From Bog-473 sp035551835 (lineage in GTDB: Bacteria > Actinomycetota > Acidimicrobiia > Acidimicrobiales > RAAP-2), in NCBI GenBank assembly GCA_035551835.1, contig DASZMN010000032.1, positions 30,374 to 94,373 of the forward strand: a stretch of DNA of 64,000 nt. The letters run 5' to 3'. Of the stretch, positions 8,922-16,935 are shown piece by piece. The notes beneath the pieces are model-generated. The model was not told the DNA's origin, did no database searches, and saw only the letters and a program-made list of their open reading frames with translations. Position numbers and translations under genes: made by a program. Within the stretch, counting starts at the first letter, position 1. The number at the start of each line of letters is the position of its first letter.

Positions 8922-9278
8922 TCAGAGCGCGTGCGCGACCAGATCGCTCAGCTGGACCCACTCGAGCGTGGCGGCGTGGGTGGACGCCAGGACGACGGGC
9001 GGGGCCGCCCCGGCCTCGAGGGCCTCCTGCCACCGCGGCGCGCACAGGCACCACTGGTCGCCCGGCCGCAGGCCGCCGAAGCCGAACTCGGGGTGCGGGG
9101 TCGAGAGATCGTTGCCGACCGAGGCCGAGAAGGTGAGGAACTCCGCCGAGACCCGCGTACAGACCGTGTGCACGCCGACGTCCTCGGCGCCGGTGTTGCA
9201 GCAGCCGTCGCGGTAGAAGCCCGTGAGCGGGTCGTAGTTGCAGGGCTGGAGCTCGTCGCCCAGGACGTTCTGTGCCAT
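8922..9278 (-). CDS. DUF2237 family protein
   Basis: A 118-residue protein matching the cysteine-rich DUF2237 family: NVLG...L..C at the N-terminus, 'TGFYRDGCCNTG', then 'DVGVHTVC', 'GNDLSTP', and 'GDQWCLCAPRW' are all in the family order. The conserved Cys pairs suggest a structural or metal role, but no function is established. An in-frame GTG a few codons upstream is an alternative start. It lies 35 bases downstream of the nitroreductase gene, so the two are likely in one transcript. Confidence 0.85.
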   Translation of the reverse strand: MAQNVLGDELQPCNYDPLTGFYRDGCCNTGAEDVGVHTVCTRVSAEFLTFSASVGNDLSTPHPEFGFGGLRPGDQWCLCAPRWQEALEAGAAPPVVLASTHAATLEWVQLSDLVAHAL

Positions 9279-9313
9279 GCCCCATTTGACCACGGCGCCG
9301 CCGGGCGCCCGGC

Positions 9314-10018
9314 CTACCCGTCCAGCCAGCCGCCGAGCGGATCGCCTTCGTAGCGGTCGACCCAGGCGAACGAGCTGACGGGGGCGCGCGTCAAACGGCG
9401 TGCTGCGGCCACCGGGTAGCCCAGCACGACCAGCGCGGCCGCCACCACGGTGTCGGGGATGCCGAAGAGGGCGCGCAGCTCGGACTCGCGGCTGACCGCG
9501 ACGGTCGTCATGACCCCGGCGAGGTCCTCGGCGCGCGCGGCGAGCAGCAAGTTCCACACGAACGGGTAGACGGAGGCGCCGCCGACCAGCGTGTAGCGCG
9601 GCAGGTCGCGGTCCACCGTCGCCAACACGCCGAGGTCGGCGAGGACGAGCAGGAGCGCCGGGGCCGCATCGAGCTGCTCGGCGAACCCGGGCGCGGCCGC
9701 ACCGGCCTCGGCGAACCGGCCGGCCTTGGCGAGCGCCGCCGCCTCCTCGGCGCGGTCGTTGAGCGGCGACCACGGGGTCAGGCCGGCTGAGGAGAGGGCG
9801 AGGTAGTCGTACCAACCCGAGACGTAGAGGTCGCGCAGGGCGATCCGAGCCGTGGGGTCCTTGACCACGATGACGCGCCAGCCCTGACGGTTGCCGCCGC
9901 TCGGGGCGAAGCGGGCCGTCTCGAGGAGACGGGCCAGCACCTCGTCGGGCACCGGCTCGTCGCGGAACTCGCGCACGGCCCCGGTGCTGCGCAGCGTGGT
10001 GAGGAGATCGAGGTCCAC
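9314..10018 (-). CDS. Nitroreductase-family FMN oxidoreductase
   Basis: A 234-residue nitroreductase. 'TLRSTGAVREFRDEPVPDEVLARLLETARFAPSGGN' holds the FMN-binding RxxR-like segment and the ApSggN motif, then 'WRVIVVKD' and the central 'WNLLLAARAEDLAGV' helix. It probably uses NAD(P)H to reduce nitro compounds, quinones or enones. I chose GTG 10018 as the only start giving normal N-terminal length. It diverges from the nitronate monooxygenase at 10058, which also handles nitro compounds, so a shared role in nitro metabolism is a reasonable inference. Confidence 0.85.
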   Translation of the reverse strand: MDLDLLTTLRSTGAVREFRDEPVPDEVLARLLETARFAPSGGNRQGWRVIVVKDPTARIALRDLYVSGWYDYLALSSAGLTPWSPLNDRAEEAAALAKAGRFAEAGAAAPGFAEQLDAAPALLLVLADLGVLATVDRDLPRYTLVGGASVYPFVWNLLLAARAEDLAGVMTTVAVSRESELRALFGIPDTVVAAALVVLGYPVAAARRLTRAPVSSFAWVDRYEGDPLGGWLDG

Positions 10019-10021
10019 GAG

Positions 10022-10051
10022 TTGCCCACCGTAGCGGTCGCTGGTTATCTC
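10022..10051 (+). promoter_or_regulatory. Promoter for nitronate monooxygenase gene
   Basis: TTGCCC (10022-10027), an 18-base spacer and TATCTC (10046-10051) lie in the 39-base gap between two divergent genes. The -10 box ends 6 bases before the ATG at 10058, so transcription would begin at or next to the start codon and give a leaderless message. The GAGGG touching the ATG is too close to act as a normal ribosome site. Confidence 0.5.
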
Positions 10052-10057
10052 TGAGGG

Positions 10058-11113
10058 ATGACGGTGCACGCGGGCGTCGAGGGTCTCGAGCGGCTGCGCG
10101 CGTTGGCCCGCTGGCCGCTGGCGGTGTCGCCCATGGCCGGCGGCCCTTCCACCGTCGACCTGGTGGTGGCCGCCTCGCGGGCGGGCGCGTTCGCCTTCCT
10201 CGCCGGTGGCTACAAGAAGGCGGACGAGCTGCGCGCCGACATGGCCGCGGTAGCCGCAGCCGGTGTGGCCGCGTGCGGCGTCAACCTGTTCGTGCCGGGC
10301 CGGCCCACCGAGGTGCCGCACCGCCTCGAGGCCTACCTGTCGTCGCTGCGGTCGCTCGCTGGGTCGCTCGGTGCCGAGCTCGGCCCGGCGTCGTGGGACG
10401 ACGACGACTACCCGCGCAAGCTCGAGCTCGTGCTGGCCGACCCGCCCCCCGCCGTCAGCTTCACGTTCGGGGTGCCCGAGCCCGAGGCCGTGCGCGCGTT
10501 GCAGCGGGCGGGCGCGCTGGTCATGGTGACGGTGACCACCCCCGAGGAGGCGGCGCTCGCCCTGCGCGTCGCCCCCGACGCCCTCTGCCTCCAGGGTGCC
10601 GAGGCGGGTGCGCACCGCGGCAGCTTCGCCAACGACGACCGCCCGGACGCCGACCGGCCCCTGCGCGCGCTTCTCGCCGCGGTCCGGCGCCGCACCCTGG
10701 TGCCGCTGGTGGCGGCCGGCGGCGTGGCCGGCCCGGGCGACGTGGTCGACCTGTTGGCCCGGGGTGCGGCCCTCGTCCAGACGGGGACGGCGTTCCTCCG
10801 CTGCCCCGAGTCCGGGGCGCAGCCGGCGGCCAAGGACGCGCTGGCCGACGAGGCCTACGGGGTTACCGCCGTCACCCGGGCCTTCAGCGGACGGCGAGCG
10901 CGCGCCCTCGTCAACGCCATGGTGCGCGAGCACCCCGACGCGCCGCCGGCCTATCCCGAGATCAACAACGCCACGCGCCCGCTGCGCGCCGCGGCGGCGC
11001 GGGCCGGTGATCCCGCCCACATGAGCCTCTACGCCGGCACCGGCTTCCGGGCGGCCGGGGCGCGCCCGGCGGCCGAGGTCGTCGAGTGGCTGGTGTCAGG
11101 ATGGCGGCGGTGA
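10058..11113 (+). CDS. Nitronate monooxygenase / 2-nitropropane dioxygenase-like FMN enzyme
   Basis: A 351-residue TIM-barrel FMN enzyme. 'PLAVSPMAGGPS' near residue 22 begins the barrel, 'GVNLF' follows, LCLQGAEAGAHRG near residue 180 is the family's catalytic/flavin region with its His, and 'LVAAGGVAGPGDV' plus 'GAALVQTGTAFL' form the phosphate-binding end. The C-terminal 'TRAFSGRRARALVN' is standard. It should oxidise alkyl nitronates with O2. A second family member lies at 37522-38487. The next gene overlaps its stop, so co-transcription continues downstream. Confidence 0.9.
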   Translation: MTVHAGVEGLERLRALARWPLAVSPMAGGPSTVDLVVAASRAGAFAFLAGGYKKADELRADMAAVAAAGVAACGVNLFVPGRPTEVPHRLEAYLSSLRSLAGSLGAELGPASWDDDDYPRKLELVLADPPPAVSFTFGVPEPEAVRALQRAGALVMVTVTTPEEAALALRVAPDALCLQGAEAGAHRGSFANDDRPDADRPLRALLAAVRRRTLVPLVAAGGVAGPGDVVDLLARGAALVQTGTAFLRCPESGAQPAAKDALADEAYGVTAVTRAFSGRRARALVNAMVREHPDAPPAYPEINNATRPLRAAAARAGDPAHMSLYAGTGFRAAGARPAAEVVEWLVSGWRR

Positions 11114-11595
11114 CGAGCCGCCGGCAGACGAAGACGATGGAGTTCACACCGCCCGAGATCGACGGCGTCGCCGCCGAGCTGGCGTCGTTGCGCGACGCCG
11201 GCGACGGTTGGCTCAATCTTCTGCCGGGGATCGTCGAGGGGGCGGTGGAGGTCGAGGCGCCGACGGGCCTGTTCGCCTTCTTCGGGACGCGGCAGCCGCC
11301 CGTAACGATGGCCACCGTGATGCCGGCGCACGCGACGCAGCGCCACGTGGAGGGCATGTCGGTCGGGCTCATGCACCCCACGGGGGGCCGGGCGATCGCG
11401 CGGCTGGCCGAGGCGGGGGTGCGGGTGCCCGATGGGTGGGTGGTGCGCCAGGACCACGCGCGCCGCGGGTTGGTGCTGCGCGCGTCGCCCGAAGCGCCGC
11501 CGGCCTCCGTCGTCGGCTGGTGCGTGCAGGCGGGCACGACGCTGTGCATGACCGACATGACGGGCCAGTGGCAAGCCGTCGTGTACCTGCCGTAG
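11101..11595 (+). CDS. Conserved hypothetical protein
   Basis: A 164-residue protein I do not recognise. It begins MAAVTSRRQT, has a central 'GLFAFFGTRQPPVTMATVMPA' segment and ends 'GQWQAVVYLP'; no signal peptide, membrane helix or catalytic motif is evident. Its start overlaps the end of the nitronate monooxygenase gene by 13 bases, and the APH-like gene follows after 14 bases, so it sits in a three-gene operon. ATG 11137 is a plausible shorter start. Codon use is like the neighbours, which supports a real gene. Confidence 0.6.
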   Translation: MAAVTSRRQTKTMEFTPPEIDGVAAELASLRDAGDGWLNLLPGIVEGAVEVEAPTGLFAFFGTRQPPVTMATVMPAHATQRHVEGMSVGLMHPTGGRAIARLAEAGVRVPDGWVVRQDHARRGLVLRASPEAPPASVVGWCVQAGTTLCMTDMTGQWQAVVYLP

Positions 11596-11609
11596 AGGGA
11601 TCGGGGCCC

Positions 11610-12659
11610 ATGGCAACCGGGGAGCGGCGAGACGACGCGGCGCTGGCGGAGGGCTTGGCCCGGTGGGTGGCGGCGCGGCCCGAGGCGGTCCCGGGCGTCG
11701 AGGCGGGCGGGCCGGCCAGGATCGAGCGGCTCGAGCACGCCGAGGGCGGCCTGGCCAACGAGACGTTGCTCGTCGAGTTCGGGGCCGGCCGGGGCGGGAT
11801 GGTGGTGCGCCTCCCGCCGCTCGACCCCACCTTCCCCGACTACGACCTGGGGCCGCAGGCCGCGGTGCAGAACGCGGTGGCCGCCTTCGGCGTGCCGGCG
11901 CCGGCCCCGGCCGTCGTCGAGACCGACCCCTCGTGGCTCGGCACGCCCTTCCTCGCCATGCCGCGGGTGCGCGGTGACATCGCGGGCCCGGCGCCGGTGT
12001 TCGATCCCTACGTGCGCGACGTCGGACCGGCGCGCCAGCGCGTGCTGCACGACGGGCTGATCGACGCGGTGGCCGCCGTGCACTCCGTCCCGTGGCGGGC
12101 GGCCGGCCTCGAGTTGGTGCTGGCGGGCCCGCGGCTCACCGACGCGCTCGACCGCTGGTCCGCCTACGTCGAGTGGTCCGCGCGGGGCGACGCGCTGCCC
12201 GCGCTGGTCGAGGCGCTCGACTGGTGCCGCCGTCACCGCCCGCCCGAGCGCGAGGCCGTGTTGCTCTGGGGCGACGTGCGCCTCGGCAACCTCGTCTTCG
12301 ACGACGCACGCCACGTGGTCGCCGTGCTCGACTGGGACCTCGCCGCGCTCGGCCCGCGCGAGATGGACCTCGGCTGGCACTTCGGGCTCGAGTTCATGAT
12401 GGAGGAGCTCTTCGGCCAGCGGGTGGCCGGATTCCCCACGAGGTCCGAGACGCTCGAACGCTACGAGCGGCGCACCGGGGCCGAGGTGCACGACCTCGCC
12501 TGGCACGAGGTCTTCGCCTTGGCCCGGGCCCTCGCCATCAACGACCGCCACCAGCGCATCACCGGCGACCCGCGCCGGCGCGAGAACCCGATGGGCGACA
12601 TCCTGCGCGCCCGCCTCGGGGTGGCGGCGGACGAGGATCGGAGCGGCCGGTCCGCTTAG
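11610..12659 (+). CDS. Aminoglycoside phosphotransferase-like (APH/choline-kinase fold) protein
   Basis: A 349-residue kinase-fold protein. 'RLEHAEGGLANETLLVEF' forms the nucleotide loop, LLWGDVRLGNLVFDD around residue 215 is the Brenner catalytic loop (Trp replaces the usual His before GD), and VLDWDLAALG is the metal-binding loop. The 'EMDLGWHF' continuation is typical of the acyl-CoA-dehydrogenase-associated (ACAD10/11-like) APH branch, so lipid or small-molecule phosphorylation is more likely than antibiotic resistance. Its stop TAG overlaps the stop of the convergent membrane gene. Confidence 0.85.
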   Translation: MATGERRDDAALAEGLARWVAARPEAVPGVEAGGPARIERLEHAEGGLANETLLVEFGAGRGGMVVRLPPLDPTFPDYDLGPQAAVQNAVAAFGVPAPAPAVVETDPSWLGTPFLAMPRVRGDIAGPAPVFDPYVRDVGPARQRVLHDGLIDAVAAVHSVPWRAAGLELVLAGPRLTDALDRWSAYVEWSARGDALPALVEALDWCRRHRPPEREAVLLWGDVRLGNLVFDDARHVVAVLDWDLAALGPREMDLGWHFGLEFMMEELFGQRVAGFPTRSETLERYERRTGAEVHDLAWHEVFALARALAINDRHQRITGDPRRRENPMGDILRARLGVAADEDRSGRSA

Positions 12660-14026
12660 GCGAACGTCACGCCGGCGTTCTGGTCGCGGTCGGACCGGTC
12701 GGACCGGTCGGACTGGTCGAGGTCGGACTGGTCGAGGTCGGACTGGTCGACGAGTCGCACCTGCGTCTGTGGGGGTGCGGGTCGCCACCCGGCCGAGGCG
12801 GGCGTGTTCGGCGCACCGGCCGCGCGGGCGTCTTGTCGCCATGCCGACGTGGCCAGCGCCACCATGACCAATGTCGTCGTCATGAGGGCGGGCCACCACG
12901 ACGTGATGTGGTGGACCTTGTGATTGCCGAGCACGAGGTTCACGACCGAGGTTGCCGCGCAGGCCCAGAACAGCGCCCAGCTGCGGCGCAGGGTGAGCAC
13001 CAGCGCGAGGGCGACGACGGGGAAGAAGTAGAAGCCGAGCAGCTCCGTCTCGAGCGCCACCCGGAGCGTGAACGCGAGCGTCATGACCAGGAGCACGGTC
13101 GCCAGGTCGTGACGCCGCCGGCATACGACAAGGCCCAAGGCGACCGCGGCCGCGGTGGCCACCAGCCGGAGCAAGCCGCCGCTGTACATGTCGTGTCCGA
13201 GCGAGCGGGCGAAGTGGGCGAGAGGCGTGGAGGACTCGCCGGCCGGGTTGTAGGGCTGGTCCAGCACCGCGTGGAGCGTTCGCGCCGGCGCGGCCGCCAG
13301 CACGGGCAACATGACCACCGCGGTGGGCAGGGCCAGCCGCCAGGCGGCGCCACGGAGCTCACGCCAGCTGAAGCGAACGAGGACCGGCGCGACGGCGAGC
13401 AACGCCAGCGGCTGGAAGGCCACGGCGAGGCCCAGCAGCCACGCGGCACGACGCCATCGGGTGGCGCCGTCGCTTTTGTCGTCAACCTTGCCGTCGACGG
13501 CGAGGGTGGCCCACACGACGAGCGCCAGGGCGAGGCAGTCTTCGGGGTGGCCCCACCACGCCGCCGCGCTGACCACACCGAGGCCGGCGACGGCAGAGAG
13601 GGCCAGGCGCCGGGTGTCGGAGAACTCCCACGTGCGGGCGACCGCATCGAGGGCGAACAGCGCGGTCGAGGCCACGAGGGTGCCGACCACCGCCAAGACG
13701 AGGCTGAACGTCTCGCTCGAGCCCTCGCCCTGCCACACGGCCAACCCGAAGATGTCGTGGCCGACCACCATCAGGGGAGCGAGGAGGAACTCGAGGCCCG
13801 GCGGCGCATCGAGTTGGGAGGGCGGTGCGTACACGGCGGCGAAGTGGCCGTGGCCGATCAGGAAAGCCAGGCCGGCGCTGTTCCACAAGTCGCTGTACTG
13901 ATGCCAGTGATGGTGGTTGGCGGCCACCGACCACAGCAACGAGAAGAGGAGCGCGCCCGCGGCGAGCGCCACGGTCACGGCGACCGGTGCCGTTCTCGCG
14001 TCGACCCATGCCGACACCCTCCGCAT
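12656..14026 (-). CDS. Polytopic membrane protein, GT-C/GT87-like, with Ser-Asp repeat tail
   Basis: A 456-residue integral membrane protein with about ten hydrophobic helices. The first loop after TM1 is acidic/aromatic (HHHWHQYSDLWNSAG), and a long loop carries 'LDAPPGLEFLLAPL' before TM2-3. This layout resembles polyprenol-phosphate-dependent glycosyltransferases of the GT-C fold, but no decisive motif is present, so the function is unassigned. The C-terminal tail is low-complexity Ser/Asp/Arg (SDLDQ and SDR units) and is encoded by tandem DNA repeats. ATG 14026 gives a short cytoplasmic N-terminus. The gene converges on the APH-like gene with overlapping stops. Confidence 0.7.
   Translation of the reverse strand: MRRVSAWVDARTAPVAVTVALAAGALLFSLLWSVAANHHHWHQYSDLWNSAGLAFLIGHGHFAAVYAPPSQLDAPPGLEFLLAPLMVVGHDIFGLAVWQGEGSSETFSLVLAVVGTLVASTALFALDAVARTWEFSDTRRLALSAVAGLGVVSAAAWWGHPEDCLALALVVWATLAVDGKVDDKSDGATRWRRAAWLLGLAVAFQPLALLAVAPVLVRFSWRELRGAAWRLALPTAVVMLPVLAAAPARTLHAVLDQPYNPAGESSTPLAHFARSLGHDMYSGGLLRLVATAAAVALGLVVCRRRHDLATVLLVMTLAFTLRVALETELLGFYFFPVVALALVLTLRRSWALFWACAATSVVNLVLGNHKVHHITSWWPALMTTTLVMVALATSAWRQDARAAGAPNTPASAGWRPAPPQTQVRLVDQSDLDQSDLDQSDRSDRSDRDQNAGVTFA
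12689..12750. repeat. 9-bp and 15-bp tandem repeats inside the 3' end of the membrane-protein gene
   Basis: Three GGTCGGAC(C/T) nonamers are followed by two full 15-bp units built from the same sequence plus GGTCGA. Both unit lengths are multiples of three, so the reading frame is kept and the protein tail gains SDR and SDLDQ units. This looks like slippage-driven growth of a disordered tail. Confidence 0.85.
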
Positions 14027-14256
14027 GCCCCCCCTGCTTTCCGGCGACGCCTGCTTCTCGCATCGACGCCCGAACCTCACGTCGGCCGACCCGTGGACCG
14101 GCCTTTCCCCGTTGCGCATTCTCCCACTGCCGGTGCGGCGGTCGCCAGGGTCTGACGACGTGCAACGCGATCGCAACCGGGGCGCCAGGGCCGCCGGGAC
14201 GACTCCGGAGGAAACGGGCGGCAGCCTCGCCCGGACGAGCGGGCGCCGCGACGCGC

Positions 14257-15423
14257 TCAGCCCGCGTCGAGGAGCGAGAAGCCCATGACGCCGGCCTTGG
14301 CCACCTCGTAGCACAGCGTGTCGTACGGCTCGACGAGGCCGTAGGTGACCTGGCCGTCGCACGTGACGCGGCAGTGGTGCTGGTCCTGGCCGGCCAGGCG
14401 GCGGCGCACCTCGGGGTTGTTGACGTCGAACGTCTCGGCGTGGACGACGACCTCGTCGCCCTCGGCGACCGCCATGCCGTGCCAGAGGTCGCCGTCGGGC
14501 GTGCCGCCGTTCGGACCGCCGTACATCCCACAGCGCAGGAACGCGATCTGGTTGCCGAGGCGCTCGAACGCCATCGTCTTGACCGAGCCGTCGGCGAAGT
14601 GGAGGTCGACCTCGCCACCGTGCAGCAGGTGGGTGTCGGGCTCGAAGCGCATCCGGTGCACGCGCTTGGTGAGGCTGCCGCTGCGCTTGCGCGGGTCGCC
14701 GAGGTTGTAGAGCACGTGGTCGCCCCAGATGCCGAAGTCCGCAAACTCGACCCACTCCCCGCTGTGCGGGTGCTGCATCCCCATGTAACGCCCGGGCCCA
14801 CCGACGCCGTCGCGGGTGCCCCAGTGGTGGTCGCGCGTGCCGAGGTGGGTGTCGGTGCCGACCTCGAGCCGTTCGCCGTGGGCCTCGACCCATCCCTGCT
14901 GGCGGCCGAAGCCGTCGTAGCCGGCGATGGGGCTCATGGCACGGCCGGCGACGATGATGCCGGCGCCCAGCTGGCGGAAGACGGGCCGTTTGGTATCGAG
15001 CCAGTCGATCTCGTAGGAGATCGGGAGGTCCGCGCCGGTGGTGTCGGTGCCGGGGTCGAGACGGAGCCGCCAGTGCCGGAACGGCTCGAGCACCTCGAAG
15101 CTGAAGGGACCGATCCGCATGTCCAAGCGGTCGTTGCGCAGCTTCTGGTGGGCGCGCACGGTCGTGTGGCGGCCGCGCACGTTGACGATGGCGAAGGCCT
15201 CCGCCGTGCCGAGGTTGGGGTAGTGGGCGAGCCCGACGACGACGAGCAGCTCGCCCACCCTGTCCTCACAGGTGAACCAGACCCGTTCGTAGGCCTGCGC
15301 GTCCGGCGTCCACATCACGCGCACCGGGTACGGAGAGTTGTGCACCAAGAACTCGTCGAGGCCCGAAAGGGGGGCGTGCTCGGGGGCGGCGGGGTAGGGC
15401 GACGCCCCGGGGGAGTCGGTCAT
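14257..15423 (-). CDS. Conserved protein, DUF7064/7065-like, function unknown
   Basis: A 388-residue soluble protein with no signal peptide. It has paired beta-rich halves with conserved stretches 'FSFEVLEPFRHWRLRLD', 'RDHHWGTRDG' and a C-terminal 'ETFDVNNPEVRRRLAGQDQH'. The 'GxRDHxWGxRD' element recalls the lipocalin-like hydroxyneurosporene synthase (CrtC)/DUF7064-7065 proteins of actinobacteria, often found beside lipid and steroid catabolic genes; that family call is tentative. Its ATG overlaps the stop of the aldehyde dehydrogenase by ATGA, so it probably acts in the same pathway. 230 bases with nothing recognisable follow the gene. Confidence 0.65.
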   Translation of the reverse strand: MTDSPGASPYPAAPEHAPLSGLDEFLVHNSPYPVRVMWTPDAQAYERVWFTCEDRVGELLVVVGLAHYPNLGTAEAFAIVNVRGRHTTVRAHQKLRNDRLDMRIGPFSFEVLEPFRHWRLRLDPGTDTTGADLPISYEIDWLDTKRPVFRQLGAGIIVAGRAMSPIAGYDGFGRQQGWVEAHGERLEVGTDTHLGTRDHHWGTRDGVGGPGRYMGMQHPHSGEWVEFADFGIWGDHVLYNLGDPRKRSGSLTKRVHRMRFEPDTHLLHGGEVDLHFADGSVKTMAFERLGNQIAFLRCGMYGGPNGGTPDGDLWHGMAVAEGDEVVVHAETFDVNNPEVRRRLAGQDQHHCRVTCDGQVTYGLVEPYDTLCYEVAKAGVMGFSLLDAG

Positions 15424-16895
15424 GAGGTCTGGGCGTCGGGGGCGCCGTAGATCGACTTGTACTCGAGGTAGCCCTCGAGGCCGACCGGGCCGTACTCGCG
15501 CCCGATGCCGCTCTGCTTGAAGCCGCCGAAGGGCGACCAAAGGTCAGGAGCGAACCCGTTGATGCCGACCATGCCGGTCCGGAGTTGGCGCGCGACGTCG
15601 GCGGCGTGGACGCGGTCCTTGGACCAGACCGACCCGGCGAGGCCGAAGGGGGAGTCGTTGGCCTGGCGCACGGCGTCCTCCTCGTCGTCGTAGGGGATCA
15701 CGCAGATGACCGGACCGAAGATCTCTTCGCGCGCGACCGTCATGTCATTGTGCACGTCCGCCAGGAGCGTCGGGGCGACGTACCAACCGGGCGCGTCGCC
15801 GGCTCCTTTGGGGCGCGCCGTGCCGCCGGCAACCGTGCGGGCGCCCTCGGCGTCGGCCTGGCGGAGGTAACCGAGGACGCGCTCCTGCTGGCGGCGGGCG
15901 ACGAGCGGCCCGAGATACGTCGCCGGATCGGACGGGTCGCCGACGACGATGTCCTCGACCATGGCGGCGAGCGCGTCGACCATCTCGCCGTAGCGCGCTC
16001 GCGGCGCGAGGACGCGGGTCTGTGCGACGCAGGCCTGACCGTTGTTGAGGAACGATGCGAACTTGAGCCCCTCGGCCGTGCGAGCGGGGTCCGCGTCGGC
16101 GAGCACGACGGCAGCCGACTTCCCGCCGAGTTCCAGGCTGCATCGAGCCAGCCGCTCCCCGCAGACGGCGGCGATGCGACGACCGACCGCGCTGCTGCCG
16201 GTGAAGGCGACTTTGTCCACGTCGGGGTGCCGCACCAGGTGATCACCGGCGTCGCGCCCTCCGACCAGGATGCTGACGACGCCGGGCGGGAGCCCGGCCT
16301 CGTCGATGATCTCCGCGAGGAGCAGCGCGTCGAGGGGCGACTCGGGCGCGGCCTTCACCACGATCGTGCACCCGGCCAGCAGCGCTGGGGCCAGCTTGGG
16401 GACGATCACGAGCTGGGGCACGTTCCACGGCGTGATGGCGCCGACGACGCCGACGGCCTCTCGGCGCACGAGGGCGCCGGCGTTGTGGCCGCGTCCGGGT
16501 TGCTCCCATTCGATGGTGCGGGCGGCATCGAGGAAGGTGCTCAGCATGGCCGCGCCACCCGGGCCCTGGGCCAGCTCCGCGAACCAGCGCGGCGAGCCCA
16601 TCTCGGCGATCACGGTCTCGGTCATCTGTCCGACCCGCGCCTGGTAGGCGTCGAGGATGCGCTGGACCGCGGCGGCGCGCTCATCGGGTGGGAGCTGCGG
16701 CCAGGGGGACCGGTCGAACGCTTGGCGGGCCAGAGCGACGGCGCGGTCGACGTCGGCCTCGGTGGCGCAGGGGATGGACCCGATGACCGCCGCGCTGTGG
16801 GGGGAGACGACCTCGACCCGCTCGCCCAAGGCGGTCGAGAGCCATTCCCCGCCGAAGTAGAGGCTGTCGTATTCGGTCCGTACGGCGGTGGTCAC
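15420..16895 (-). CDS. NAD(P)-dependent aldehyde dehydrogenase
   Basis: A 491-residue aldehyde dehydrogenase. 'GVVGAITPWNVP' (oxyanion Asn) is near residue 150, 'FTGSSAVGRRI' near 226, the general base Glu in 'LELGGKSA' near 254 and the nucleophile in 'NNGQACVAQTR' near 288. 'EEIFGPV' and 'PFGGFKQSGIGRE' complete the signature. GTG 16895 is preceded by AAGGAG at good spacing. It is divergent from a cytochrome P450 with only 40 bases between them and coupled to the DUF7064-like gene, suggesting oxidation of a hydrophobic substrate via hydroxylation and aldehyde steps. Confidence 0.92.
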   Translation of the reverse strand: MTTAVRTEYDSLYFGGEWLSTALGERVEVVSPHSAAVIGSIPCATEADVDRAVALARQAFDRSPWPQLPPDERAAAVQRILDAYQARVGQMTETVIAEMGSPRWFAELAQGPGGAAMLSTFLDAARTIEWEQPGRGHNAGALVRREAVGVVGAITPWNVPQLVIVPKLAPALLAGCTIVVKAAPESPLDALLLAEIIDEAGLPPGVVSILVGGRDAGDHLVRHPDVDKVAFTGSSAVGRRIAAVCGERLARCSLELGGKSAAVVLADADPARTAEGLKFASFLNNGQACVAQTRVLAPRARYGEMVDALAAMVEDIVVGDPSDPATYLGPLVARRQQERVLGYLRQADAEGARTVAGGTARPKGAGDAPGWYVAPTLLADVHNDMTVAREEIFGPVICVIPYDDEEDAVRQANDSPFGLAGSVWSKDRVHAADVARQLRTGMVGINGFAPDLWSPFGGFKQSGIGREYGPVGLEGYLEYKSIYGAPDAQTS

Positions 16896-16923
16896 GGCGA
16901 CTCCTTGGGGCGGTGCAGCACAG

Positions 16924-16929
16924 TACGCT
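16924..16929 (+). promoter_or_regulatory. -10 box of the cytochrome P450 gene
   Basis: TACGCT lies 6 bases before the GTG at 16936, in the 40-base gap to the divergent aldehyde dehydrogenase. No Shine-Dalgarno sequence precedes either GTG (16936 or 16939), so a leaderless message is the simplest reading. No strong -35 box was seen. Confidence 0.4.
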
Positions 16930-16935
16930 CGCACC

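Noticed and set aside
12240..12330. Antibiotic resistance by the APH-like gene
   Set aside because: The catalytic loop belongs to the broad APH/choline-kinase fold, closer to the acyl-CoA-dehydrogenase-linked branch; nothing indicates aminoglycosides.
12092..14155. 687-codon plus-strand frame
   Set aside because: Runs through the APH-like gene in the wrong frame and opposite the membrane gene; no protein features.
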